Assembly: GCA_010279815.1 (NCBI GenBank)
Contig: QEOQ01000253.1
Location: forward strand, 1,345,896 to 1,409,895
DNA: 64,000 nt
Reading direction: 5' to 3'
From: Brachionus plicatilis
Taxonomy: Eukaryota > Rotifera > Eurotatoria > Ploima > Brachionidae
Position 1 is the stretch's first letter. Each line of letters begins with the position of its first letter. The position numbers were made by a program, and so were the translations under genes. Under the pieces are notes generated by a model. The model was not told where the DNA came from and searched no databases. It saw only the letters and a program-made list of their open reading frames with translations. Shown here piece by piece: positions 24,801 through 35,100 of the stretch.

Positions 24801-27741
24801 ATTCTAAATGTCTTAAAAAAATGTTGTTTCTACTTGTCTAACTGTTTTTTTTTATTATTATAAAATAGAGGTCGTATTAAACATTTAGATGTAATCACTT
24901 TGTTGAGAAAGATTTCACCACCTTTGGGCTTTGGTAAATTGTGTCCGCACCGTGTAGCGTGCAAGGTGACTATTTTTTGGCTTTCTATATTAAATTTTTA
25001 AATTTAAAAAATATTTTAATTCATTTTTTTATTTTAAGAAACTGGTTTCGATGAATATGCCACTTAATAGTGACGGAACAGTTATGTTTAATGCGACTCT
25101 TTTTGCCCTGGTTAGAACTAATCTTCAAATAAAAGTTCAGGGAAATATCGATCAATGTAACGAAGAACTGAGGGCAGTGATAAAGAAAATCTGGAAGCGA
25201 ACAAATCCAAAATTACTGGATCAAATTATTCCACCACCAGGAAGTAATTTAAAATTTTATTTTTTGCAATTCATTATTGTTATCTGTACTCATTATTTAT
25301 AAAAAAATCACCTTAAAAACAACTCTTTTAGATTTTAATTAAAAAAAATTTTAAATCTTAATTAAATTTTTTATTTTAAAATTAATTATTTTAAACAATA
25401 TTAGCCATGAGTAAGCACTTTTTGAGGCCTTAGAGTGACCACTGAATTAATTATTTATTAATTTGATTGATGTAAATCTTGTTCGTTCCTAATTGACCAA
25501 AAAACGAATACTTTTTACAATTAACCATCTGAGTCTAGATTTAAACTTTTTTAAAGTTTATCTTTAGATTCCTTGATCTAACTTAAATTAAAGTACTAAC
25601 ACGATATTGATTAAATATTAATCCAATTTAAAATTAAGGTGATGATGATGTCACAGTTGGAAAATTCTATGCCACTTTCCTTATACAAGACTATTTCAGA
25701 AGATTCAAAAAACGAAAGGAACAGACAGCCAAGCAAAATACTCTCAGCGCTTCAGGTGCAGCCAAATACGCTTCTACATTGCATGCAGGTCTACGCACTT
25801 TGCATGATCACGGTCCTGAAATAAGACGCGCTATCTCAGGCAGCTTGGATGATGAGGACACATTTAAGGCCATGTTTCAAGAAGAGGAGCCTCAGCACAG
25901 AAGAAATCATTTTCTTTTCGGAATGGTATCTTCCCTGCTGCCTTTTAAGGGATTCAATTACAACGCGCCTTTGCAACATCATCAAAGTCAGCTGGGCGAT
26001 ATTAGTGGAAATTTGGTTAACCCGAACAGAATTACCATATCAAGAAATTTCAGCACTAGTGGAGACGGAAAATCATTGCTACACCAAACTTTTGATACAA
26101 AAATAATTGGTCGACACTCAAGTGCTCCACTTCGTACAGCACTCAATATAGGGAACAATTTGGAAGCCTTTCCAGCAGGACTATTGTAGGTTAAAGCTAT
26201 TAGGTTGTTTAATAAGTTTTTTCGTTTTTTTCTAGACTTTATTTATTTATAAAAACTAAAATAAAATATAATTATTCTGTGTAGCTTTTTTCACTGAGTA
26301 AGTGCTGCATGGATCGGAACAAATGGTAATCTGAAGGAGCTAAGTCTGGTGAATAAGCTGGGTGAGATAATACTTCCCAGCCTAGATTATCTTTCGTGTT
26401 CCTAGTCGTTTTTGCAAATTGTGGCCTAGCGTTGTCATTTAAAAGAAACACTTTTCGATCTCCTTTAGCTCTGTGTGGCTGTTTTAGCAATTGTGAACAT
26501 TCAGAGTGTTCTCTCCATAAACCAAACAAATCGATTTGGTAGCCTCTGTCGTATTTTTTCCTTCGTTAAACTTGAATAACATGCAATGGCGGATTTGCAT
26601 TTTTTTGTCATACATTTTTATTTAGTTAATTATTTAGAAATTTAAAAAGCAAACATATAATCTTATATATCATTTGAAAGAACAAGAGTTGCTCTTTCAA
26701 ATGATGTACAACATTGCATAAAAAAGTTTAATCTTTGATGAGATTTTTTCATTTAAAAATCGACGAAAAAACTTATTAAACAACCTAATAATTTTAATTC
26801 AGAAATTATTTAAATTTTTTCTTTATTAAAGTAAGCATAACAATGAAATGGAATTATCGTCTGACCACACTTCAATTAAGTAAAAAAAAATTTTTGTTCT
26901 TTTAAAAATTATTTTTTAAATTAAAATTTTTTTAGCCTTCATTATGAGGATGACCCCCCAATAATGCCTTTACAAATAAATCAAAGAACTGGTAACCTTA
27001 GACTTTTAGAAGACTTAGAAACAACCGTACTAAGGTAGCTATTCACCCTGACTTATTCCATATTAACATTGCACCTTAACTATTAACAATTTAATTGTTC
27101 TAGCAAACCGGAACCAGCCCAAAAAACAAGTGTTTTTAAACGCATGAATTGTTTTAAGCCTCAAAATAGTGAAGAAAATCCACTAATATTACTTAATAAA
27201 ACAAATAGTAATCACAACATGAATCCAATAAGAGTGAATGATGTAAATCATGTGAATCAGGTACAGAACACGAACGTGATTGAGGACTATCAGCAACGAA
27301 TCAATTCATATCAGAGTCGAATGAGAGAAGAGCAAGAACAAATGCGACAAAATGCCTTTAATCAAACACAATTGGATAATGTAATCTAAAATTTAAATTG
27401 AAAATTTTTTAAGAATATTTTTTCACTGACTCTAGTTGCAAATGAGGTACCCAGAGCCAGGCTATGCAGTTGGTTATTACCAGTCTGAAAATGAGATGGG
27501 ACATGTATACAAACCAAATCTTGCTGTAATTAACGAGAATAATAATCAAAGCAGACCTATGGATAATCTTCTAAATATTTATTTAAATAATGAGGGCATC
27601 GATAGACGCTATTCAAAATTAATTTTGCGGGAGCTTTACGATGCCACCGAACTTTCTAACGATCAACTTAACGAGGCTGCAAAAGTTTTGATAAAATCCA
27701 ACTCATTTTCTAATGATAAAAAGGACAGTCCCAAAAAATAA
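9811..27741 (+). CDS. CACNA1 (Cav1-type): L-type (Cav1) voltage-gated Ca2+ channel alpha1 subunit
   Basis: Pore-forming, voltage-sensing subunit of an L-type calcium channel in the plasma membrane. Coding exons: 9811-9989, 10043-10148, 12514-12653, 12725-13047, 13111-13857, 15495-16281, 16327-16364, 17398-17675, 17733-17908, 17965-18249, 21350-21689, 21748-21906, 21957-22145, 23995-24180, 24240-24637, then 24689-24785 or 24869-24965, 25039-25243, 25639-26185, 26832-26879, 26936-27034, 27104-27380, 27436-27741. All phases agree, giving 1,969 aa. Four S1-S6 domains are present, with S4 arginine ladders. Selectivity-filter glutamates are E318 (TMEGW), E655 (TGEDW), E1062 (TFEGW) and E1349 (TGEAW), the EEEE ring of Ca2+ channels. 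The beta-subunit (AID) site is residues 384-400, [17 protein letters not shown]. The EF-hand/pre-IQ region and IQ motif ([15 protein letters not shown], ~1553-1567) are intact. The L-type signature [14 protein letters not shown] follows IVS6. An in-frame TGA lies just upstream of the chosen ATG, but extra 5' exons cannot be excluded. Several introns hold transposons. Confidence 0.95.
11858..12230. repeat. Hairpin MITE, copy 1 (TIR GTATTGTGAATTTC)
   Basis: Long inverted repeat inside Cav1 intron 2. The arms begin GGTATTGTGAATTTC and end GAAATTCACAATACC; both continue into AACAAAAATTCTTCATTTTT and into a second palindromic block built on GTGCAACA/TGTTGCAC. The right half of a second copy is at 55049-55324. 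There is no coding capacity. Target-site duplication is unclear: CAATTAG occurs on both sides but is offset. Confidence 0.75.
13881..14128. mobile_element. hAT-type MITE in Cav1 intron 5
   Basis: A 248-bp element starting CAGACTTGAG and ending AAAACTCTG, flanked by near-perfect 8-bp duplications (ATTTCAAT at 13873-13880; ATTTTAAT at 14129-14136). The interior is rich in AAGTC/GACTT. It is the same family as the elements at 19296, 34868 and 51241. Confidence 0.65.
15077..15298 (-). pseudogene. Tc1-like transposase fragment in Cav1 intron 5
   Basis: An antisense 73-codon frame contains [20 protein letters not shown], matching the conserved Tc1 transposase segment around the second catalytic Asp (Q-x-D-N-D-P-K-H-T, then a helix ending W/F-F). 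The remainder of the transposase is missing and flanking frames are broken. It is a dead relic inside an intron. Confidence 0.7.
18327..19065. mobile_element. Non-autonomous DNA element, GGGTC termini, 8-bp TSD
   Basis: A 739-bp element in Cav1 intron 10, flanked by a perfect 8-bp duplication GCCAATTC (18319-18326 and 19066-19073). The ends are GGGTCCAATTGCGTTATG and its complement. Terminal inverted repeats of roughly 130 bp contain alternating TGATCA and GGTTCAC/GTGAACC motifs, probably transposase-binding arrays. A 72-codon frame at 18702-18920 encodes [20 protein letters not shown] and a CGNENC motif and then runs into the right TIR. It is not a recognisable transposase. Confidence 0.85.
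19296..19653. mobile_element. hAT-type MITE, 8-bp TSD, AAGTC-rich
   Basis: A 358-bp element beginning CAGACTAGTACGTAAGTC and ending CTTACGCACAAGTCTG, with a perfect 8-bp duplication GAAAATAG (19288-19295 and 19654-19661). CAG ends plus an 8-bp TSD are typical of hAT elements. The interior consists of AAGTC/GACTT-rich inverted repeats with no reading frame. Confidence 0.8.
20334..21071. repeat. Inverted pair of minisatellite arrays in Cav1 intron 10
   Basis: The left array (20334-20490) repeats a ~20-bp unit CCAGTGGAAAAAATTCCACT; the right array (20900-21071) carries the inverse, TTTTTTCCACTGGAATTTTT. About 410 bp of AT-rich DNA separates them. Each unit is itself nearly palindromic (GTGGAA...TTCCAC). 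It resembles a foldback element with repetitive ends. No TSD or coding potential is seen; long frames across it are repeat artefacts. Confidence 0.7.
24689..24785 (+). other. Cav1 alternative exon A (EF-hand region)
   Basis: A 97-nt exon encoding [18 protein letters not shown] then [15 protein letters not shown]. It follows a 51-bp intron and has AG/GT borders. It aligns residue for residue with exon B 83 bp downstream. Compared with the usual Cav1 sequence at this site it carries divergent residues (GKP for RKIS/RRIQ, S for K in GFGKLC, F for C in VACK). Confidence 0.85.
24869..24965 (+). other. Cav1 alternative exon B (EF-hand region, canonical form)
   Basis: A 97-nt exon encoding [18 protein letters not shown] then [15 protein letters not shown], almost identical to the vertebrate Cav1 consensus. 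It has the same length and phases (enters 2, leaves 0) as exon A. Splicing A directly to B would read AGG TCG TAT TAA and stop, and skipping both would shift frame, so each mRNA must use exactly one. Confidence 0.85.
26200..26788 (-). mobile_element. Internally deleted mariner (DD34D) in Cav1 intron 18
   Basis: A 589-bp element flanked by TA (26198-26199, 26789-26790). The ends are TTAGGTTGTTTAATAAG inverted, a typical mariner TIR. On the minus strand, 26272-26529 encodes an 85-residue transposase remnant with [14 protein letters not shown] and, after exactly 34 intervening residues, the third catalytic Asp in [12 protein letters not shown]. The N-terminal DNA-binding region and first Asp are gone, so the copy is non-autonomous. 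It sits between two C-terminal coding exons of the channel and must be spliced out. Confidence 0.9.
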
Positions 27742-27857
27742 TTATTTAAATATATTTTGTTTCTAAGATTAAAAATTAAAATATATATTATAATAACTAA
27801 ATTTCATTTAAAGTTTTATTTTTGTTTATTACTATTTATTTTGTTTTTATTTTATAT

Positions 27858-27867
27858 AATAAATAAA
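27858..27867 (+). promoter_or_regulatory. Overlapping polyadenylation signals for Cav1
   Basis: Two overlapping AATAAA hexamers lie about 120 bases past the channel stop codon in an AT-rich 3' UTR. Confidence 0.5.
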
Positions 27868-28038
27868 GAGTGATTTAAACCGATAAAGTATTTTGGTTTC
27901 CAAATTATTCCGAATTTAAAAAATATTGATATTGTAAAATCATTTAAATTAAAGCTTATTTTTGTTTTTATTTTTAAAAGTTTATTTGGTCCATTTTTAT
28001 TTTTATGAGAATTTTAAAATTTTCTTTTATAATACCGT

Positions 28039-28365
28039 AATTTAAAAAAATTGAATTTAATTTTTAGCGTTAAAGGTCGGATTACAGTTTAGTTGCGTGG
28101 TAAAGCCCAAACTTTGCACTTTAACAGCAGGTAATCTTCACATATAAACGCAAAAAATCAAAAATTAAATTAAATTAAATTGCGTTTATGAGTAAAACTT
28201 TAAGAATTACATAAAGTTTTATTTATAAACGCAATTTAATTTAATATTTTTCGCGTTTATATGTGAAGATTACCTGCTGTTAAAGTGCAAAGTTTGGGCT
28301 TTACCACGCAACTAAACCGTAATCCGACCTTTAACGCTAAAAATTAAATTCAATTTTTTTAAATT
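28039..28365. repeat. Near-perfect hairpin MITE
   Basis: Two arms of roughly 150 bp are almost exact inverse complements. Both contain TTTTTAGCGTTAAAGGTCGG, GTGGTAAAGCCCAAACTTTG and CACATATAAACGC. Only a short AT-rich loop separates them. Short TACCGTAA/TTACGGTA motifs lie outside (about 28033 and 28453). It has no coding capacity; the high arm identity suggests recent activity. Confidence 0.8.
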
Positions 28366-28854
28366 TTTTTTAACATGGTCCTCTACGGAATAAACGCATG
28401 GCGTTTTTAAGTTGTTTGTGGATTAGCCGCTGCGTTTATATACCCGAGTTTACGGTATTTTATGTTCGGTAAATAAAAGTCAAAGATAAAAATATCGAGT
28501 TCTTAAAAATAAAAGAAAGTGCTGCATTCTATTCGAAAAAAAATCATGATGTTCAGTTTTGATGATTCACTAATGTTATCTTTTTTGCCCGCATACAGTG
28601 TTGCTCTGTCTTTTCTTGACAATTTTACGTATTCTTATGTAAAAATGCGTTTTCTTACTCTATAATGCGTAATTTTACGTAACATTCCGATGTAACGATT
28701 TATACGTAACATTACGAATATTACGAAAATTCGCATTCTATTGTGTAAATTTATTTAAATAAAAATTTTTTTGTAAATAAACGTATAAAAAAAAAAAAAT
28801 TATGTAAAACACCATCTATGTTGCAAGCACAAAATTACTCCAAAAACAAAAATT

Positions 28855-30700
28855 TGGAATCAACTCCAAAGAACTATCAACAAAGAACCTAAGCATGATA
28901 TCATGATTGTCATTGAAAGCGGTTATGATTGCGGAGATAGAAACAATAATGGCGAAAGACCAGTAGATCCATGCATGACCAGCAACCTCTGCATAGCTGG
29001 AATTATGTTTCAACACAAAGATATCCACAAACTGAGAAGGAAACCACAAGATACGAAAACTTATTGATCCAAATTCATCATTTGATTATCAACAAGAGAT
29101 GGAGGTCTTCCTTAAATGATACCATAGATAAGTCTGTGTAGGTGCCGACATAGTGAGCACTATCTGGTAGGAGCTTGTACGAAAAACCTATCGCAAATCA
29201 CCAGAAATTGTTCTGAGATTTTTAATACAAGAAAAAGAAAAGATCGACATCCGATGTGGTAGCTGCGGCGAAGGCTCTGAAGAACAAAAAAGCCCCTGAT
29301 ATTGACGGAGTCACGGCAGAAATGTTGAAAGTTGGACGGTATCTTCGCAATAGGGATATTGCAATAGGGCGGTAAGAAATCATACCAGAGGACTGATCCA
29401 AAGGCCTTATAGTCAAGCTCCTTTAGAAAGGAAACATAATGATGTGTGACAATCGGCGAGGAATAACACTGCTTCCAATAGCAAGCAAGGCGTTCTGAAG
29501 TTTAATTCTGGGAGAGTCAGGAACATTTTGAATGTTATACTTAGAGAAGACTAATCAGGATTTAGACGAGGAAGAGGATACATAGACCAGATTTTTGCAC
29601 TTAGGACATCATTGTCATCATCAAGTCTGGAATTGAATAACCGATTGTACCATAACTGGATTCATTTTAACACTAGAAGCACCAAAGAGTCAAAATGACT
29701 CTTTTTTGATTTTTGGCCGCTAAAATCCAAGTCAATTATTGTTATTTAGGAAAATTTTTTTTATCAGCATAAAAAATAAGAACAACTTTCTAAATTGATT
29801 AAATTCAAATTAAAAAAAATTTGTTTAAATTCGCTTATGTGGTAATTATAAAGCGACAAATTTTTGTTCAAATTGTAAAAAAGCAGTTTGTGGATACTGT
29901 ACACAAGAAATAGAGAGTATTTGTGAAAAGTGTGATTGACCATGAATATTTTATAAGGCCTAAGAAAAGACTAAAATTAAATAATTTACTATTTTTATTC
30001 AATTAATTTAATAATTTTAATAAATTCGAACATAAAATATATGATTTATTCTTTATTTTTCATAACTAGTCAAAATGATTCGTTTTGGTGCTTCTAGGGG
30101 TTTGAAATTTTGGTGCTTCTAGTGTTAAGAAAGCCTTTGAATCTAGTGTGGAAGCGACACTGATTTTGAATTTATGGGAATGCTTGAGTCTGACATAAAA
30201 AGTTTGGACAACTTCTTCACTGGAAGCCTGGGAAGGATTCCTCGAATACACCTGTCTAAAGAATCGCCGAATGATAAACTGTTCAAAAGAACGAATTCCA
30301 TGCCATTAGGTTAATGCATTAAGAACAAAAGACTGTGGTGGCTTAGAAATCTAATTAGAATTAAAGAAACACGGATACCAAACAGAGCCCTCGAATGGAC
30401 TTTAGAACTGCGATTAAGGAGAGGATGACCAGCAGGAACATGGAATTCAACAATCGCCAAAGAGCTCGCCGAAATGGGAATGACGTTGGGAGAAGCAAGG
30501 GTAAAGGCAAAAGATAGACTTGAGTGAAAATCAAAAGACTCTATTAAATTGTGGGATTTATCAAAAAAAATAATCGAGATGACAAGGACCCATTGATATT
30601 TTATTGAGCCACAATAAATTTGAGGAGGAAGCGCAACAGTTCACCAAAATAAAGCTCCGCCACTGTGCACATATTTTGATTGAATTCATCAAATGGAAAG
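28855..30700 (+). pseudogene. Decayed RTE-type LINE (endonuclease-reverse transcriptase)
   Basis: Fragments in changing frames follow the order of an RTE-like ORF. The endonuclease end gives KHDIMIVIESG, MFQHKDIHKLRRKPQDTKTY and RWRSSLNDT. The RT gives LKNKKAPDIDGVTAEMLKVG, IPEDWSKGLIVKLL, RRGITLLPIASKAF, and LREDQSGFRRGRGYIDQIFA, then motif A split by a transposon. The C-terminal tail gives TRIPNRALEWTLELRLRRG and TIAKELAEMGMTLGEARVKA. Many stops and frameshifts make it inactive. The 5' part is missing, as usual for LINE copies. A 454-bp piggyBac-like element interrupts it at 29671-30124. Confidence 0.85.
29671..30124 (+). mobile_element. piggyBac-like element with relic transposase tail
   Basis: A 454-bp element between TTAA duplications (29667-29670, 30125-30128), with inverted ends CACTAGAAGCACCAAA. 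TTAA target sites and CACTAGAA-type ends are diagnostic of the piggyBac superfamily. At about 29840-29940 a frame reads CNYKATNFCSNCKKAVCGYC followed by TQEIESICEKCD and stop, matching the Cys-rich C-terminal domain of piggyBac transposases. The rest of the transposase is deleted, so it is a non-autonomous derivative. Confidence 0.88.
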
Positions 30701-32116
30701 ATACGAATAAAAATATGCTGATTAAAAGCTTTTAAATAATTTGAATAATAAACCTCTTAGAAAAGATCAAAAAGAAAAATAGAAAAACATAAAAGAGTAA
30801 ATATGAAAAACAGTAAAATAAAAAAAGCAAAAACATCTGCTAAAAATTTAATTGAGTTATTTTTTAAACGTCAAATTATAATGTAAAAAAAATTTTAAAC
30901 TAAAGTTGATTGTGATTTCAGTATTTCTTCTAATTCAGCAAATTGAAATATATTTTTCAAAAAAATAGAAATTAGATTTTTCAAATTCATAAGATCATTA
31001 TTTTAAACTTATTGCTTAATAATTGCTGTAAAAATAAATTTCATTTAAAAATTGTTTAATGCTAATAAAATTATCAAAATTAAAATAAAGGATAAAAAAA
31101 AAAATTCTAATATAATTCTGAAAGCATTTTATTTTCATTTTAAATGCTATTGAAAACGATCAAATTTTTTTGTGCATCGAAATCCTAAAAAAATTTTGTA
31201 ATTTTCAAAAATTTAAACAAATAATTTTTGTTTGACTTTCATTAATTTTATTTAGGATTTTTTACGGCAAAATCATTAATAAAAGAAAATTCAAAATAAA
31301 ATAAAATGATTTTTTCAGAAAAGTTTTAGGTCTACAGCATGTTTCCAACATAGGTAAAAAATTGTCTAACCAAAATCATGTTTAGTCTTATTTTCAAATT
31401 AAACAAAACGTTTTAACTTTCTCTATTTTAAACTGGTTTCTAATTTTATTTCAGGTCTTAAATAATCACTGATGTTGTCAAAATAAAAATTTAACAAGTA
31501 AAAAAATTTTGGTTAAAGCTTTGTTGGATACGTAAAAAAAGTCATAAGAAGGTAGAAAACAATTGAATAAAAAAAGCAAACAAAATTATGTAATTTAATT
31601 ACTTTAAAAAAAATTATACTATTTAAATCCCTTATAGGTAGTCGATTGAACAGACATGGAATGATTTCGTGTCCCTGACTTACAAGTGAAATACAAATAT
31701 CGATTCGGAAAAATTTAGTCATGAAATTTATAAAAAAGCGTTCGAAAATACCAAGAAATATAAAAGATTAAAGTATTTGCAAAACAAAAAAAGAATTTCT
31801 GGAGAACTTATAATAGTGAACTTGAATTTTACATTACTTGAAATTTTGAGAAATTTTTGTTTTTGAAAAAGTTTTTACAATTTTTTTAAATAAACCTTTT
31901 TCAAAAAAATTCTTATTTAAAACTCTGTAAACATTTAGCACTTATTATTTTTTAAACAACAGCAAGTCAGCTTTAGAAGGCTTTCGTTCAGGTGAGTTTC
32001 TTTATATTTTTTTGAAATAGAAAAGCGTTTTGTTTCCAATTTGTTTTCGAAATTAAATAAATTATTTTGACTTGAAGAGTGATTGCAAATTTAGAAAAAA
32101 AAAATCAAAAACAGCA
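30701..32116. other. AT-rich intergenic, nothing identified
   Basis: About 1.4 kb between the LINE remnant and the Ig/EGF gene. No exon-like frame, RNA gene or bounded repeat is visible. The Ig/EGF gene promoter presumably lies in the last few hundred bases. Confidence 0.5.
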
Positions 32117-35100
32117 ATGAATTTAGCTGTTGGCCTCACACTAATTTTTCTTTTTTTTGGAAGCCCAGTCTGTAAGCAAACCATCCATATTTTCCATTAA
32201 TTTAGTCTGTAATTTTATTTCCAAAGTATGTCAGTTCCGGTTTTCAGACCCGGTCATTGCCGAGGGTGGCACCAAGTTTGAACTTTTTTGTAACATAAAC
32301 GACACTACAGATATTAATCTACAATGGATCCGCTCGTTGAACAAGACAATCAATCAGCCCTTTTTTGTAGAATCAAGTTCATTGATTAATATTACCAATG
32401 ACGGGAAAACACTTGTTTTCAACAATATTGGTGTCCTAGATGAAGAATATTTTGCTTGTATTTATCGAAATACCACGACCAACAGATTTGTAGTTGTCAA
32501 CAGCTATGAAATTTTTGTCAAAGGTAAAAATTAATCTAGTGATCTATTCGCTTATAAGTTAGTCTTTTCAAAGAATTCAATTCAAACCTTAACTATTGAA
32601 CATTTTTCTCTGTTAAATTATTTATAATTTCAAACTTTAATTTTAAAAGGTGATTTAATAGATTTCTATGTATTTCATTTATACTATAAATATAAATGTA
32701 TTGGGAATAAAAAAGAGAATCTCTCGATTAACGTCGACGAAGCTCTATTTGCGCAGATCAAAAATTTGCAATGAAATAAATTTAATTGCTCTGTCAGCAC
32801 CTAGAAACTTATATGAGTAGTGGCATAATTATTGAAAAGGAATGCTTTTACATTTACTTATCTAGACATCACTCTATGATTCTACAAATGGAATTTTTCT
32901 TCCCTATATTCTATTCGAAACAATCTGGTTACAACTAGTATCCAAAATTATTTCTATGCTTTTCTCATAACTATTCAAAAAATAACTTTGTTAAGTGCAT
33001 TCTAGTTTTTTAAATCAATTATTTTTGTCAATTTGAAATTTTGGATTATGAGAACAAATTCTAGATTTTTAAAAATTGAATAGCTAGTGATAAATTACTG
33101 ATGATTTTTTATTAATTTATTCAAAATTTCAAATCTTTTAACTTTAATTTCGTTTACTCTCTAAATTTAAAGTTAGAAAGCAAACACACATTTCTTCTGA
33201 ATAGGTACATAATTTAGGTTTTCCTTAAATTGCATAAACGACTTTTAAAATTTCATTTAGTAAAATTTATTAATTCAAAATTATTTTAGTTTTAAAACTA
33301 TATTTAGTCAATTTTTGCCAGTAGCTACTATCAACGATATCTTTCTTTATTTTAGAGCATTAATCAATGTTTTAAGGTTAAAATTTTACTTATTTCAAAT
33401 AAAATTAAGTGCGAAGGACTTATTGGGTCATGTCCAGAATGTGATCAAGTGTTCACCAAAAAATGTGATCATATGTATCATCTCCAGAATGTGATCATTT
33501 TGATCACCAAAATATTAAGTGTACTCTTTGTGCTCAAAAATTGATCACCAAAATTTTTTTTGATCACATGAAAATTTTTTTTGTTGAAATCAAAAATTTT
33601 TTTTATTCTTGAAATTTCAAAATTTTAAAATCATTTTAATATTGAATTAAATAAAAAAAACAAAAAAAAATTGCAACTCACCATAATAAACTATAAGTTT
33701 TTGAAATTTATATTAATATTTAAAAAACATAAAAGAAAAGGCAGTTTTTACAAAGAAATTGCTTTGGTCCTAATAGAATCGTCCGATGCAGCTAAATTAG
33801 CTGCAAAAAAAGCATTAAGCAAGCAATCAAATCTGGTAGAATGTAGCATTTGTGGTGAATTTATGAAAAATGAAAAGGGTGTTAAATTGCACATGTCAAA
33901 AAAATACAAAGAATAATTAAGATTTTGTTTATTTTTTTTTTGAAAATTGGTAATAAAGTTAAATATATTTTAAAAAATTTCCTGATCACCAAAAAAATTT
34001 TTCTGATCACCAAAAAAATTTATTTTTATTTTTTCATAAATTAGAGGCTTTTTTGATCATGAAATATGTGATCATTGATCACTGATCACATTCTAGACAT
34101 GACCCGACTTTTTTAAATCGAATAATTTTACTCAAAAAAATTTAAAAACAGGAAAATAATTTTTTGTCATCTGTTTGGAACAAGAAAAAATCATAATGTT
34201 TATCGTTCATTATTCATGAATTTTATTTTAAATGAAACACTTTTTCCTAAAAAATTGAATTTTAAAAAGTTTCAAAAATTTCGCTTTTTTCTAAATTTAA
34301 TAAACAATAATAATAATGATAATTAGTCGATTTCCTATTCTAGTAGGCGCTCCTTTTCAAGTATCTTTTCGAGCAACAGCTCCAATCTGACACAGAGGTC
34401 ACTGCATCGAGTTGATTTTCTGCCCCGTAGTTATTACACAATCGAAACCGGTCCGCCTTTTTTTATTTAACTTTTGTCCGGTACTACAGAGATATTTTAA
34501 AGATTTTTCGTCTTTCTGCTGGTTTTTAAACTTTAATGATCTACTTGTATGACTAACACAAAAACCATTCGGCTGTAGGAGGTATATTTTTCTAAATTTG
34601 AACGATCCAAAAAGTATGAAAGTTTTTTTTGAAATCAATTGTTATTATAAATTAATTAAGATATTGATTTTTTTTTTCAAATTTTAAATTTTGCCAAGCT
34701 TTTATTTAATTATATTTTTTATTCTTATTTTCGATGCCAAATTGGAAATAAAAATCATTTCTTACTAAAAATAAATTTTTTAGTATGTAACCGATTTATT
34801 GATAAACGGAGTTTGTCTTATTAATCAAGATTTAGTCGAAAAATTCTAAAAATCTTATTATTAAAAGTAGAGTTGGTCAAAAGTCTAAGTTAGATTTGAA
34901 TTTTACTTTTTTTTTATAGAGTCATAAATTAATGAGCAAGACACATCAAATCATTAAATATATTAAGCTTACTCTGAACAATTGGTTTTAAAAAAAGCTT
35001 GAAAAAATGTCCAAATCTTAAAGATTTTTCAAAAAATTTCATAAAAAAGATTTGACTTAAACATAAAATAAAATTTCAAAAGACAGGTTGGACTTTGACT

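Noticed and set aside
28816..29049. 77-residue antisense frame
   Set aside because: The plus strand here reads as LINE endonuclease (HKDIHKL), so the antisense frame is a shadow.
34399..34638. 79-residue antisense frame with CSTGQKLNKKRRTG
   Set aside because: It lies in an intron, has no recognisable motif, no element boundaries and no neighbouring coding signal.
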